A DNA stretch of 64,000 nucleotides from an uncultured Chitinophagaceae bacterium. Lineage in GTDB: Bacteria; Bacteroidota; Bacteroidia; Chitinophagales; Chitinophagaceae. The notes under the pieces were generated by a model. The model was not told the DNA's origin and made no database searches. It saw only the letters and a program-made list of their open reading frames with translations. The stretch is from the NCBI GenBank assembly GCA_937862815.1, contig CALMED010000002.1:372001-436000 (forward strand), read 5' to 3'. Both the position numbers and the translations under genes were made by a program. Below are positions 51,990-63,200 of the stretch, one piece after another. Positions within the stretch are counted from its first letter, which is position 1, and each line of letters starts with the position of its first letter.

Positions 51990-53573
51990 ATGAAACGCAA
52001 AGAATTTCTCCGCAATACGATTCCCGTGGCCCTGCTGCCGTCCCTTTTAAAACCGTTCTCGGTACGGGTGATGGGGGAGAGCCCATTGCTGGCCTCCCTG
52101 CTTAATGCCTACGTGGAAACAGACCGGGTGCTGGTGCTGGTGCAACTCAACGGGGGCAACGACGGTTTGAATACCGTAATCCCGCTGGACCAGTACAGCA
52201 ATTATTTCAATGCCCGCAGCAACATCGCTGTTCCGGAGCCCCGGGTGCTCACGCTCAACGGAGCCCCGGGGGTGGGGTTGCATCCGGCCATGACCGGTCT
52301 GCAGCAACTCTATCATGATGGTAAGCTGCGGCTGATCCAGGCCGTGGGCTATCCCAACCCCAACTTTTCGCATTTCCGCGCCACCGATATCTGGATGAGC
52401 GCATCCAACAGCAACGAAGTGCTTACCTCCGGCTGGGCCGGTCGCTACCTGGCCGACCAGCACCCCGGCTACCCCGATGGCTATCCCAGCACCACAGCCC
52501 CCGACCCGCTGGGTATCCAGATCGGCTCCACTACTTCGCTGGCCATGCAGGGGCCCAGCGCCAGCATGGCCATCAGCATCACGAGTACCAGCAACTTCTA
52601 CAACCTGCTGAACGGGGTGCAGGACCCCGCACCCGATACCCGCGCCGGTGATGCCCTCCGCTACGTGCGGCTGGTGGCGCAGCAGACCAACGCCTATGCC
52701 GGACGGATTGTGCAGGCCGCCAATAATGTGCCGGTACAGGGAACCTATCCGTCGAACAATACGCTGGCCGACCAGTTGAAAATTGTGGCCCGCCTGGTGA
52801 AAGGAGGTCTCAAAACACGGGTATACATGGTGAGCATCGGTGGTTTTGATACCCATGCTTCCCAGGTGGTGGGGACCGACACTGCCACCGGTACCCACGC
52901 CACCCTCCTGCAGCGGGTGAGCGATGCCATCAAGGCCTTCCAGGATGACCTCCAAAGCCTGGGCGTGGCCGACCGGGTAATGGGTATGACCTTCTCCGAG
53001 TTTGGCCGCCGCATCCGTTCCAATTCCAGCGTGGGTACCGATCACGGTGCTGCCGCGCCGATGTTTATTTTCGGCAACAAGGTCAACCCCGGTGTGCTGG
53101 GTGTGAACCCCACCATCCCGGCCAACCCGCTGGTAAATGACAACATCCCCATGCAGTACGATTTCCGGAGCGTGTACGCCAGCCTGCTGCAGGACTGGTT
53201 CTGTGCCGATGCCGCCACGCTGCAGACAACCCTCTTGCAGAACTTCCAGTCGCTGTCCCTTTGCGCCGGCGGTTTGTGTGATATACCCACTTCGGTTACC
53301 GACCGTCGCAGCAGTGGACAGGTACTCGTAAAAAATCATCCCAACCCGTTCACCGAAACCACCACCATCAGTTTCACCACCCGGGGCGGTCATACCCTGG
53401 TGCAGATCATGGATGCACAGGGGCGTCTGATCCGCACCCCGGTAGACCGCGACTATGCTGCCGGTACCTACCAAACCGGCTTCGACGCCTACGGCCTGCC
53501 CGCCGGAGTGTACTACATGCGCCTGCAGAACGGAAGTTTTCAGCAGGTCAAAGCCATGCTGAAAGTGCGGTAG
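51990..53573 (+). CDS. DUF1501 domain protein with T9SS sorting domain
   Basis: A 527-residue protein. A short basic leader (MKRKEFLRNTIPVALLPSL) is followed by DUF1501 blocks VLVQLNGGNDGLNTVIP, AVGYPNPNFSHFRATDIWM, SIGGFDTHASQ and MTFSEFGRRIRSNSSVGTDHGAAAP, split here by motif. This alkaline-phosphatase-like fold is related to sulfatase-type hydrolases. The last 75 residues (NHPNPFTETTTISF to GVYYMRLQNG) are a type A T9SS sorting domain, so the protein should be surface-anchored or released. It forms an operon with DUF1800. Confidence 0.93.
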   Translation: MKRKEFLRNTIPVALLPSLLKPFSVRVMGESPLLASLLNAYVETDRVLVLVQLNGGNDGLNTVIPLDQYSNYFNARSNIAVPEPRVLTLNGAPGVGLHPAMTGLQQLYHDGKLRLIQAVGYPNPNFSHFRATDIWMSASNSNEVLTSGWAGRYLADQHPGYPDGYPSTTAPDPLGIQIGSTTSLAMQGPSASMAISITSTSNFYNLLNGVQDPAPDTRAGDALRYVRLVAQQTNAYAGRIVQAANNVPVQGTYPSNNTLADQLKIVARLVKGGLKTRVYMVSIGGFDTHASQVVGTDTATGTHATLLQRVSDAIKAFQDDLQSLGVADRVMGMTFSEFGRRIRSNSSVGTDHGAAAPMFIFGNKVNPGVLGVNPTIPANPLVNDNIPMQYDFRSVYASLLQDWFCADAATLQTTLLQNFQSLSLCAGGLCDIPTSVTDRRSSGQVLVKNHPNPFTETTTISFTTRGGHTLVQIMDAQGRLIRTPVDRDYAAGTYQTGFDAYGLPAGVYYMRLQNGSFQQVKAMLKVR

Positions 53574-53626
53574 TACAGCACTCGAAATTTAAAACCTGAA
53601 AAATGGAAAGAATTGATCTCTTTCCC

Positions 53627-53634
53627 TATTTTTG
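53627..53634 (+). promoter_or_regulatory. -7 promoter element, probably leaderless
   Basis: TATTTTTG followed by C is an exact -7 match and the ATG of the next gene begins 6 bases after the last G. Confidence 0.55.
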
Positions 53635-53639
53635 CAACA

Positions 53640-54035
53640 ATGTTTCAAAAATTGAAACGCCTGACATCATACCGCAAAAGCATTGCTTACATTTTTCTGA
53701 GTGTTGTAGTACTTACTGTAATACCGGCTCACAGATTACTTGCTCATGAATCCTGCTTAAGCGCACCCGGTGAGCTGGCGGGAATGCCGGGAAAAGCACA
53801 ATTTTCTGAGTTGTGTCTTTCCTGCAAATACGATTATCCTCCACTGAATACCGTTGAATCTTACCCGGTTCATTTTGCTTCGGTTTGCTTTTTTATTTTT
53901 TCCGTATACACTATTCAGCCTCCTCTCAACAATACATTTTTCCATTTTTCCAATAAAAGTCCGCCTTCTTCGATCTTGCCCTACACGTTGTTATGTGGTA
54001 CTATCTGTTCTGTCCACTTTACTCTAAACACATAA
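53640..54035 (+). CDS. Small exported protein of unknown function at the edge of the AT-rich region
   Basis: A 131-residue protein starting MFQKLKRLTSYRKSIAYIFLSVVVL. The basic start and long hydrophobic segment (about 15-33) resemble a signal peptide or anchor, with a possible cleavage site after LLAHE-type sequence. The remainder has a CLSCKYDYPP motif and a second hydrophobic stretch (about 80-95) and is rich in Ser, Pro and Phe. I do not recognise a family. It has its own promoter and lies before the ABC operon. It may be a real orphan gene or a degraded remnant. Confidence 0.45.
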   Translation: MFQKLKRLTSYRKSIAYIFLSVVVLTVIPAHRLLAHESCLSAPGELAGMPGKAQFSELCLSCKYDYPPLNTVESYPVHFASVCFFIFSVYTIQPPLNNTFFHFSNKSPPSSILPYTLLCGTICSVHFTLNT

Positions 54036-54209
54036 CATGATTGTGCCATTGATACTAGCCAGTTTTCAGCTCTGACCTGCGAAGATGAACTGCGCAACAT
54101 AGCCTGATTTTCTCTCATTGTGGTGGCAGTACGGATAAAATAAAGATCAGGTTCAGACCGGCGTTTCATGTTGCATTAATTTTTTTGTACACCCGTTTAA
54201 ATTTTTATT

Positions 54210-54911
54210 ATGCCTGTATTACAAGCCGTAGAGCTTGGTAAGCAGTATAATGGTACTGATGCCCTGCTTGATTTAAACTTGACCGTCGAAAAAGGAGAAA
54301 TATTTTGTTTGCTGGGCCAGAATGGCGCCGGCAAAACCACCACCATCAACCTGTTTCTCGGCTTTCTGGAAGCCAGTGCCGGAAAAGCGCTCATTAATGG
54401 GTTGGAAGTAAAGCCAAATGATACGGCAACCCGTAAAATGATTGCCTACATACCCGAAGTGGTGCAGTTGTATGGCAGCCTCAGCGGTATTGAAAATCTC
54501 GACTTCTTCAGTTCGTTGGCAGGTTACCGTTATACAGCTGATGAGCTGGCAGGTTTTCTGTCAAAAGCCGGGTTACAGCAGCAGGCGCACAGCAGCAGGC
54601 TGAGTACTTATTCTAAGGGAATGCGGCAAAAAGTGGGTATTGCCATAGCGGTAGCTAAAAAGGCAGATGTGATTTTTATGGATGAGCCTACCAGCGGATT
54701 GGATCCGAAAGCTTCCGCAGAATTCACAGAAATCTGTAAAGAACTGGCCCAGGAAGGTAAGACCATCTTCATGGCAACACATGATATTTTCAACGCAGTA
54801 AATGTAGGCACCCGGATTGGCATTATGAAAAAGGGAAAACTGATTCATGATTTTATTGCCAATGAGTTTAACGCCAATGAGCTGCAACAACTTTACCTGG
54901 AAACCATTTAA
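54210..54911 (+). CDS. ABC transporter ATP-binding protein
   Basis: A 233-residue ABC ATPase. Walker A GQNGAGKTTTIN (residues about 37-48), signature LSTYSKGMRQKVGIA, Walker B DVIFMDEPTSGLDP and switch His in MATHD are intact. It lacks the C-terminal extension of the ATPase at 8 kb. It lies 8 bases before the first DUF3526-type permease and should energise the pair. Base composition is lower in GC than in most of the window. Confidence 0.92.
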   Translation: MPVLQAVELGKQYNGTDALLDLNLTVEKGEIFCLLGQNGAGKTTTINLFLGFLEASAGKALINGLEVKPNDTATRKMIAYIPEVVQLYGSLSGIENLDFFSSLAGYRYTADELAGFLSKAGLQQQAHSSRLSTYSKGMRQKVGIAIAVAKKADVIFMDEPTSGLDPKASAEFTEICKELAQEGKTIFMATHDIFNAVNVGTRIGIMKKGKLIHDFIANEFNANELQQLYLETI

Positions 54912-54919
54912 GGCATGTT

Positions 54920-56356
54920 ATGAAAGTAATTTTTTTGCATACACTCAAAACAGCATTGCGGCAGCAATACATACAGGTATTGAGTGGCATACTGCTGCTG
55001 CTGTTTGTACTGGTTGCCATTAATGGTGTGGTGGCACATAAAGCAAGCCAGGATAGTTTTGAACGGGCCCGCCAACTGGTTCGCTCTGCCTGGGTTAATC
55101 AGGGGCCGCAAAATCCGCATAGCAGCGCACACTACGGACATTATGTTTTTCAGCCGGTTACAGCCATGCATTTTCTTGATAATGGCATCCGGCCCTTCGC
55201 AGGATCTATTCTGCGGCTGGAAGCACATGCTCAAAATGAAGCTGCCTTCAGTCCGGCACAGGACAGAACGGAGCTCAGCCGTTTTGGCGAAATGAGTTTT
55301 GCCTGGCTGCTGCAGGTGCTGATGCCCTTGTTTATCATCCTCATTTGCTTTAATGCTGTTAATGCCGACAGGGAAAGTCAGAACCTGAAGCTGTTGCTGT
55401 CCCAGGGGGTAAGCAATCAACAATACATCTGGGGTAAGGTAACCGCTTTGTACAGTATTGTAGCCGCTTTGGCAGTTGCAGGGTTGCTGGTGCAATTGGC
55501 AGCTTATGTTGTATTTACAAAAGGTGGTGAAGCGGTTTCGCTACCAGTAGTGTTGGTGTGGATGCTGGTATATGCAGGTTATCTTTTTGTTGTTACAACA
55601 TTGAGTGTGCTCATGAGCGGTTGGGTACGACAGGCCCGTGCATCATTGCTGATGCAACTGGCGGCATGGGTGTTTCTGATGCTGTTGGCACCCAGGATCA
55701 CTGCGGGTGTGGGCGCTGCTTTGTACCCACTGGAGCATAAAGCAGTTTTCTCCAAAGCGTTGAAGGAAGACCGGAAAAAAGGAATTGATGGCCATAATCC
55801 TGAAGATGAACGCATAAAGAAATTTATGGATTCAGTGGTGGCACATTATAAAATTGATACCGCCACGGTGAAAGATGTTCATGCAGCCTTGCCGGTGAAT
55901 GTAGATGGATTGGTAATGCAGGCAGATGAAGAGTATGCCAACCTTGTGTATGACAAGCATTTCAACCGGGTGCGTTCCACCATTGCAGGGCAAAACAGCA
56001 TTAGCCGTTACGCATCATTTCTGAACCCGTTTTTTGCGGTACGCAACAGCTCCATGAATCTCTGCCAAAGCAGCTTTCAGAATCACCTAAGTCTGTTGGC
56101 TGAGGCAGAGCAATACCGTCGCTATCTCATCAAAACGCTGAATGATAAAATGGCGTATGGCGGTAGTAAAACAGGTGATTGGGATTGGAAGGTGGATGCA
56201 TCTTATTGGCAAACTGTTACAGACTTCAGCTACCCCGCTGTTTCATTGGCCCAGTCGTTGCAGCAAAGTAGTGTTGAACTGCTGGCTTTACTATTTTGGA
56301 TGGTACTCGTTATTGTTGCCGTGATAATAAGTGCTAAAAAACTAACTGTATTGTAA
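54920..56356 (+). CDS. ABC-2 permease, DUF3526 type (first)
   Basis: A 478-residue membrane protein. A first helix (about 13-33, IQVLSGILLLLFVLVAINGVV cut here) is followed by an extracytoplasmic region of about 100 residues (residues 35-130), then a bundle of five helices with the ABC-2 motif ADRESQNLKLLLSQGVSN. Another large extracytoplasmic domain (about 280-440) and a final helix follow. This layout fits DUF3526-containing ABC-2 permeases. Encoded between the ATPase and a second permease of the same kind with almost no spacing. Exported or imported substrate unknown. Confidence 0.85.
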   Translation: MKVIFLHTLKTALRQQYIQVLSGILLLLFVLVAINGVVAHKASQDSFERARQLVRSAWVNQGPQNPHSSAHYGHYVFQPVTAMHFLDNGIRPFAGSILRLEAHAQNEAAFSPAQDRTELSRFGEMSFAWLLQVLMPLFIILICFNAVNADRESQNLKLLLSQGVSNQQYIWGKVTALYSIVAALAVAGLLVQLAAYVVFTKGGEAVSLPVVLVWMLVYAGYLFVVTTLSVLMSGWVRQARASLLMQLAAWVFLMLLAPRITAGVGAALYPLEHKAVFSKALKEDRKKGIDGHNPEDERIKKFMDSVVAHYKIDTATVKDVHAALPVNVDGLVMQADEEYANLVYDKHFNRVRSTIAGQNSISRYASFLNPFFAVRNSSMNLCQSSFQNHLSLLAEAEQYRRYLIKTLNDKMAYGGSKTGDWDWKVDASYWQTVTDFSYPAVSLAQSLQQSSVELLALLFWMVLVIVAVIISAKKLTVL

Positions 56357-56357
56357 C

Positions 56358-57749
56358 ATGATTACCACAATATTCAAATTTGAATGGAAGCAGTTTATAC
56401 GCAGTAAAGGATTGGTGGCAGCACTGGTCATCTTTTCTGTAATTGGACTGTTCTGTTTGCAACAAGGTTCGGTGGTCTACCATTTTCAGCAAGTGGCTGT
56501 AGACAGTGCATTGGCAAAAAAGCAGCGCAGCTACAACTACGTGAAGCAGGTATTTGATACCCTGAAACCAATTGCGGAAGGTATGCAGGAAATGCAAAGT
56601 CCCTTTTCACTGGAATGGCAGTTACGTGATGTGGTAGCAAAAGACGCATCTCCCCTTACCGTGTTGAGTGTGGGGCAAAGTGATGTGTATGCACCATTGC
56701 TCAGCGGCAACTTCAGAGGAAGTATATTCAACAACCAGTTTGACGAGTTTCAAAATCCTGAAAAACTGTTGGCAGGAAACCTCGATGTTTCTTTCTTCCT
56801 GCTGTTTTTGTTTCCTTTATTTTTTATTGCGGTGGCTTACAATGCCCGTTCAGCTGATGTGGAAGCTGGCATCACACCCTTGCTGCGTACACAGGCAGGA
56901 GGGGCAGACCGCATTGTATATTATCGGGTATTGTTCCGGTGGTTGGTTGCCCTTGTGCCGGTATTGATTGTATTGCTTGCCTCTGCAGCGCAGCTTTCGG
57001 CCGCCACCAACTTTTTGTTGGTTGACTGGCTTCAGTGGTGGGCGGTTGCATTGTTATATATATGTTTCTGGTTGCTGGTTGTGCTATCGCTTCAGCGCTT
57101 CCGGCTTAATTCAGTTATCAATGTAATGACGCTTTCAGGCATCTGGGTATTGCTGCTTATCGCCATTCCCGGATTGTTGAATACCTGGTTGAACTACCGT
57201 TTTCCGGTTACCAATAAAACGGAAGTAGCGGAGTTGCGGGATTTTGATTTTAAAGCCTGGGATTTACCTTTTGAACAACACCAGGCGTTTCTTGTACGAA
57301 CCTATCCGGCATATAAAAGTCGAATCTTCAAAGATCTGGCCGATAGTGTCAAGTTCCGCTCTTTCGGCTATGCGTTACAGGTATATAAGCAAGAGCGGGC
57401 TTTATACGAAAAGGCAGCAGTGGTAAGACAGCAGCGTTCAAAAGCAGAGGAACAAATGTTCTGGCTTAACCCTGTTGGTGGTGTAATGCGTTCTTTTGCC
57501 AGTATCAGTCGTACATCCATTCACCATCAGCACTCGTTTGAGCAGTCAGTTTTGGCATACAGAGAGCAAAAGTTGAATTACCTTTTTGAAAAGCTGATGG
57601 CAGGCACACCTTTTCTAAAGGCTGAGTTTGAACAAATGCCCAGGTATAAGCCTGTTAAAGCTGATGCTTCGGTATTTCAGTATTTGCTGCCTATTATTCT
57701 ATTGTCAGTACTGTTTTTAATGACTACCGCATTCGGGAATCGTAGGTGA
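56358..57749 (+). CDS. ABC-2 permease, DUF3526 type (second)
   Basis: A 463-residue permease with the same plan as the preceding gene: a first helix (about 15-35), an extracytoplasmic region, a helix bundle with NARSADVEAGITPLLRTQAGG as the coupling motif, and a long extracytoplasmic part before the last helix. It starts one base after the stop of the first permease, so the two are coupled and probably form a heterodimeric channel with the ATPase at 54.2 kb. Substrate unknown. Confidence 0.85.
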   Translation: MITTIFKFEWKQFIRSKGLVAALVIFSVIGLFCLQQGSVVYHFQQVAVDSALAKKQRSYNYVKQVFDTLKPIAEGMQEMQSPFSLEWQLRDVVAKDASPLTVLSVGQSDVYAPLLSGNFRGSIFNNQFDEFQNPEKLLAGNLDVSFFLLFLFPLFFIAVAYNARSADVEAGITPLLRTQAGGADRIVYYRVLFRWLVALVPVLIVLLASAAQLSAATNFLLVDWLQWWAVALLYICFWLLVVLSLQRFRLNSVINVMTLSGIWVLLLIAIPGLLNTWLNYRFPVTNKTEVAELRDFDFKAWDLPFEQHQAFLVRTYPAYKSRIFKDLADSVKFRSFGYALQVYKQERALYEKAAVVRQQRSKAEEQMFWLNPVGGVMRSFASISRTSIHHQHSFEQSVLAYREQKLNYLFEKLMAGTPFLKAEFEQMPRYKPVKADASVFQYLLPIILLSVLFLMTTAFGNRR

Positions 57750-57891
57750 TATTGTTTTCAGCTGTTGCTGGAGTAAACTATGAAAGCAAGTTGTATGGTA
57801 CATATTGTAGCACAGTAGCTGCAACAATGTACAGTGCCGGAAAATTTTCTTTGTTGAATGCAGGTTCCCCATCGTGTGTGGTAATTGACTC

Positions 57892-60099
57892 ATGAAAATA
57901 TATTTACTTTTTTTATTGTGTTTGTTCTTTTTCGTCATCTGTAAGGCGCAAGATCATTTGAGTGTTGGCAATTTTCCACCATCACAGGCGGCACCAATGG
58001 TGCGGGCAATTGAAGTAACAGAACCTATGCTGGTGGACGGTAAACTTTCTGAAGCTGTGTGGAGCAGGGCAGTGGCAGTAAAGGATTTTTTTCGCATGGA
58101 GCCAAGACAAGGCGGCAGCTACCTCTATGAAACATGGGTAAAGATATTATTCGACCGAAAAAATCTGTACTTCGGTGTGTTTTGTAAAGACAGCCTGGGT
58201 AAAAAGGGTGTTCGGGTACAAGACTTGCGTCGTGATTTTGTATATGGTGAAAATGATGTATTCTACCTGCAGCTGGACCCTCAGAATTTAAAACGGTTTT
58301 GTGTGTCGTTTCAAACAACTCCGTTTGGTAACCAGCGTGATTTGCAGGTTTTCGATGATGTTTTTCGGGATAACGATTGGGATGCCTTGTGGAGAGTACG
58401 CACAACCATTACCGATACTGGTTACTACGCTGAGTTTGCTATTCCTTTTGTATCGCTTCGCTACGAAAAGCAGGCCACTGATTCTGTGTCATGGGGCATC
58501 ACCTTTGCCAGACTTGCCCGTAGAGATTATGAGCAGACTGTATTTCCAGCAGTACCTCAGGCATTTTCGCCCTACAGGATGACGTATGCTGCCCAGTTGC
58601 AGGGCTTGAAGTTGCCTCCGCCAGCGGTAAATCTCCGGCTGCAGCCTTATACGTTGGTTCAGCATGATAAAAACACAAATGCGGCCAATGACATCGTGAG
58701 CCGTACCAATGTAAAAGCTGGTGGTGAGGTAAAGTGGGCAATCAATCCACATGCCGTGCTAGACGTTACGTTTAATACAGATTTTGCACAGGCCGATGTA
58801 GACCGTGCCGTTAACAACCTCACTCGTTTTAATGTATTTTTTCAGGAGCGCAGGCAGTTTTTCCTTGAGAACAGTGGTGTGTACACCGGTGCCAACTACG
58901 ATGGCATCAAACCTTTTTTTAGCCGTAGCATCGGGTTGGCTAATACACAGTTCAATGCCGATCCGGTAGGAATTGATGCAGGTGCCCGGTATACTGATCG
59001 AACGCAGAAGCGAACCATTGCAGGTTTGTATGTGCACCAGCGGGCTACAGAAAACCAGGGTGCGGCCAACTTTGGTGTATTTCGCTACCTTAAAAACTAT
59101 GGAAAGCAGAACAACATTGGACTTATGGTTACTCACCGGCTGGATGAGGCAGATCCTTCCAAGGGGTTTCAACAACGAAACAATACAACCGTCAGCATTG
59201 ATGGATTTATGCGACCTAACGATACCTGGCAGGTTGAATATATGGTATCTGCTGCAAGGGATAATACTAACGACAGTATTGGTGTTGCCTCCTACTTTTA
59301 TGCAGGCTGGATGCCACAAAACTGGTATGCCGGATGGGTAACGAAATATGTAAGTGAAAGATATGTGCCAGGTATGGGTTTTGTATTTGCAATAAATACA
59401 ATTCACCACAATCCAGGCTTCTACAGAATCATAAGGCCTAAAGGAAGATTCAAGAAGTTGATACGCAGGTATGACCCCGGCATGTTTGTAAACTACTATC
59501 AAAATGCAAATGATTTGAGGTTTCAATCGGCACAGCTCGACATCTTTCCTGTGTTTATCATTTTCTCAGACAATTCATTACTGGATATGACCTGGCATCC
59601 CACGTGGGAACGTTTCTTTTTTCAGCCGCTTGGATTTGAAGTAAAAAAAGGTGATTATTTTTTTCATCGCTTTGAAATCAGATATCGTTCTGATGCCTCC
59701 AAAAAACTATCTGCTGATGTTAAGTTTTTTGGAGGAGACTACTACGATGGTAAACTTGATGAATGGAGTGCACTTATACGTTTGGCACCCAGCCCAAAAC
59801 TATCTGTTACTACAGAATACCAGCTCAACCGTATTCGTAATCTGGGTGTAAATTCCGTTACTGAAGATATTTCCTTGTACACGGTTGGTATTCGTATGGC
59901 ACAATCACCAAGACTACAGTTGAGTACATTTTATCAATACAATTCATTTGATAGGCGTGGTCGCTGGAATGTACGTGGCAGCTGGGAGTTTGCTCCGCTC
60001 AGTTTTTTTTATATCGTGTTTAATGAAAATAATTTTAGAAACAGCCCGGTGCAAAATCAGAATACGATTACGAAACTTACTTATTTAAAACAATTTTAG
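57892..60099 (+). CDS. DUF5916 outer-membrane protein with CBM9-like N-terminal domain
   Basis: A 735-residue exported protein. A signal peptide (MKIYLLFLLCLFFFVICKAQ) is followed by a carbohydrate-binding-family-9-like domain (about 42-235; AIEVTEPMLVDGKLSEAVW, DRKNLYFGVFCKDS, FVSLRYEKQATDSVSWGITFAR split here by motif). The DUF5916 beta-strand region follows, probably a barrel (FQERRQFFLENSGVYTG is a hallmark). The protein ends KLTYLKQF. Despite the CBM9-like name, sugar binding has not been shown. A fragment of a second copy lies at 63734-63835. It follows the permeases by 142 bases. Confidence 0.9.
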   Translation: MKIYLLFLLCLFFFVICKAQDHLSVGNFPPSQAAPMVRAIEVTEPMLVDGKLSEAVWSRAVAVKDFFRMEPRQGGSYLYETWVKILFDRKNLYFGVFCKDSLGKKGVRVQDLRRDFVYGENDVFYLQLDPQNLKRFCVSFQTTPFGNQRDLQVFDDVFRDNDWDALWRVRTTITDTGYYAEFAIPFVSLRYEKQATDSVSWGITFARLARRDYEQTVFPAVPQAFSPYRMTYAAQLQGLKLPPPAVNLRLQPYTLVQHDKNTNAANDIVSRTNVKAGGEVKWAINPHAVLDVTFNTDFAQADVDRAVNNLTRFNVFFQERRQFFLENSGVYTGANYDGIKPFFSRSIGLANTQFNADPVGIDAGARYTDRTQKRTIAGLYVHQRATENQGAANFGVFRYLKNYGKQNNIGLMVTHRLDEADPSKGFQQRNNTTVSIDGFMRPNDTWQVEYMVSAARDNTNDSIGVASYFYAGWMPQNWYAGWVTKYVSERYVPGMGFVFAINTIHHNPGFYRIIRPKGRFKKLIRRYDPGMFVNYYQNANDLRFQSAQLDIFPVFIIFSDNSLLDMTWHPTWERFFFQPLGFEVKKGDYFFHRFEIRYRSDASKKLSADVKFFGGDYYDGKLDEWSALIRLAPSPKLSVTTEYQLNRIRNLGVNSVTEDISLYTVGIRMAQSPRLQLSTFYQYNSFDRRGRWNVRGSWEFAPLSFFYIVFNENNFRNSPVQNQNTITKLTYLKQF

Positions 60100-60202
60100 C
60101 AGATGAGGCAATTTCATATAAATACTAAATAATCGTTTTCAGGAAAGTGCTCCTTGTCAGCCATTTAGAATTTATAATAATAAATTAAAATGTCGCTTCT
60201 AT

Positions 60203-63200
60203 ATGCAATTTAGAAATAAAAATGTTTCAGGATGTTTAGCAAGCCTTATGCTTGGCTTAAGCCAGATCATGGCACAAGGATTTGAAGGATACTACCAGTA
60301 TCCCAACATTCATCAAAACAACATCGTTTTCACAGCGGAAGGTGATATCTGGAAAGTGTCCATTAATGGCGGACTTGCTCAGCGGCTCACCACACATGCA
60401 GAGGAAGAAAAACATCCGGCTATTTCTCCTGATGGTAAAACCATCGCCTATTCTGCCAGTTACGAAGGCCCCACAGAAGTATATACAATTCCCATTGATG
60501 GAGGTTTTACGAAGCGCTGCACATTTGGTTCAGATGCTTCTACTGCGATAGGCTGGACTCCTGATGGAAAAATTATCTATGCCACTTCAGCGTATAGTAA
60601 GCTCCACAATCAGCAATTAATTACATTGGATTTGAAGATCAAAAAGAGGTCTGTGATCCCACTGTTTCATGCTAATGATGGAGTACAAACTGAAAAGGGT
60701 ACATGGTTTTACGTACCCTTCAGCAACATTAACGATCATGTAAAGCGCTATACCGGAGGATGGGCTCGTCAAATCTGGAAATTTGAAGGCAATAAAGAAG
60801 CTGTTAAACTAACCAAAGACCATTTGGGTGAAAGTTTTAATCCTATGTGGTTTGGGAACAGGATTTATTTCATCACAGATCGAGATGGCATCAAAAATAT
60901 TTGGTCCATGAATACAGATGGGGCTGATTTGAAACAGCACACCATGCACAAGGAATTCGATGTTCGCTCTGCCAGCTTAGATAACGGTAAAGTTGTCTAC
61001 CAGCATGGGGCTGATCTCTGGTTGTTGGATATTGTAACTGGTAAAAACAACAAGATTGACATTCGCCTGGCATCAGACCTTGAACAACTGAGAGAGAAGT
61101 GGGTGGAGGATATTTCAGGATATACGACTTCAGTAAATCCGGATGCTAACGGAGACAAAGTTGTGGTAACTGCCAGAGGACGTGTATTTGTTGTGCCGGT
61201 GAAGGCCGGCAGAGCTGTTGCCTTTACAGATAAAAAAAATGTTCGCTATCGGGATGCCTTTTTTTCTCATGATGGTAAAAATATCGTCGCTTTATCTGAT
61301 GAGACTGGTGAATATCAGTTTACTCAGTTTGCAGCCGATGGATCAGGAACAACCAAGTTACTAACCAGCAATGAAAAGCTCCTGAACTATGTGGGTGTAT
61401 CCTCTCCTGATGGCAAATGGATTGCATATCGTGATCTTGGAGCAAATATGTGCATACTGAATGTTTCAAATGGCGTCAGTAAAAAGATTTCTACAAATCA
61501 GGAGGGCATAATAGATTTTTCCTGGTCACCGGATTCAAAATGGCTTGCCTTTGTACAAAAAGGTTATAACAGGATCAGTCAGATTAAAGTATACCATCTT
61601 GTTGACGCATCCATTTTTGACCTTACTTCCGATAAAACCCATTGTTATAATCCAAAGTGGAGTGCGGACGGTAAGTTCATTTACTTTCTATCTGACCGGG
61701 GAGGAGCAGCCATTCCAACACCGCCTCACTTGAGTATGAGCCAAATGATCATGCATGTGGCTTTAAAAAAAGGAACGAAATCACCTTTCAGAGAAAAGGA
61801 CGAAATAAATACTACGGAACAAAAAAACAGCAGTGCAACAACTCAGGAAACAGTAGCTGTTCAAATTGAAAATGACAATATTCAATCCAGAGCAAGACCA
61901 GTGCCTGTTTCACCAGGTCGCTATTGGAGTCTTGAAGTAAATGATAAAGCAATCTATGTAATGGCTGCTGATTTAAGTCTGAATCCCAAAGTAAGTCTGA
62001 AAGTTGTAGAAATTACAAACGAAAACGTGAGCCTAAAGGATGCTGCAACTGAAGTAAGCGGATTTCAACTCAGCCAAAACGGACAAAAACTGCTGATACA
62101 AAAAGAAGGAATTTACTATATGGTGGATGCCGGCACAGGAAGTATATCTTTTGATGAAGGTAAGATTGATTTAAGTGGGTGTGTATTTTCATTCCTTCCC
62201 GGTGATGATTGGAAGCAGATGTATAAAGATGCATGGAGGATGGAGCGTGATAATTTTTACGATAAAAACATGCATGGCGTAGACTGGGATGCGATGTACA
62301 AAAAGTATTTGCCATTTTTAGACCGATTAACAACACGAAATGAATTGAATGATGTTATACAACAGTTAATTGGGGAACTGTCTGCTATGCATACAGGTGT
62401 TTTCGGCGGAGATCTGCGAAGTGACAATAAAAGTATCGATGTAGCAAGTTTAGGAGCAATAACCAGCAGGGAGGAAGCAAGTGGAGGATTTAAAATCGAA
62501 TATATCTATAAATCTGACCCTGATTTTCCTGATGGAAGGTCTCCATTGGAAGACCCATATCTTGACATAAGAGAAGGAGATATTATAGTAAAAGTGAATA
62601 ATGTGGATGCTCTTTCAGTAGTAGATATAGGTGAGTTAATTCGCAATAAAGCGAATAAACAAATCCGTCTAACGCTTAAAAGAGGTAACAACATAAGGGA
62701 CGTTATCATTAAACCTATTGATAATGATTTTTGGCTACGATACACTGACTGGCAATATGGAAATCGTCTTAAGGTGGAAAAAGAAAGTAAAAGCGAAATC
62801 GGTTATCTGCATATGAACGCTATGGAAGACTGGGATCTTCAGCGATTTTATAAACAGTTTTACCCACTATTTAATCGAAAAGGTTTAATCATTGATGTTC
62901 GCAACAATGGTGGTGGAAACGTAGAAGCAGCAGTACTTGAAAAACTACTCAGAAAAGCCTGGATGTATTGGAAAGACAGGAATGGAGAGCCCTACTCCAA
63001 CATGCATTACGCATTTACCGGGCACCTGGTTGTACTGGTAAATGGACAAACCGGTTCCAATGGAGATACGTTTCCAGAAGGCATCAGAAGACTTGGCCTT
63101 GGTACTACTATCGGCACAAGAACCTAGGGTGGCCAAATTTGGATAGGAGGAGGAAATGAATTTACGGATAATGGTAGTCCACAAGTGCCAATTATCGGCT

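Noticed and set aside
52047..53474. 475-codon open frame on the minus strand
   Set aside because: It lies wholly inside the DUF1501 gene, whose protein has clear family motifs. The antisense product is His/Gly-rich without any recognisable domain, typical of shadows in GC-rich DNA.
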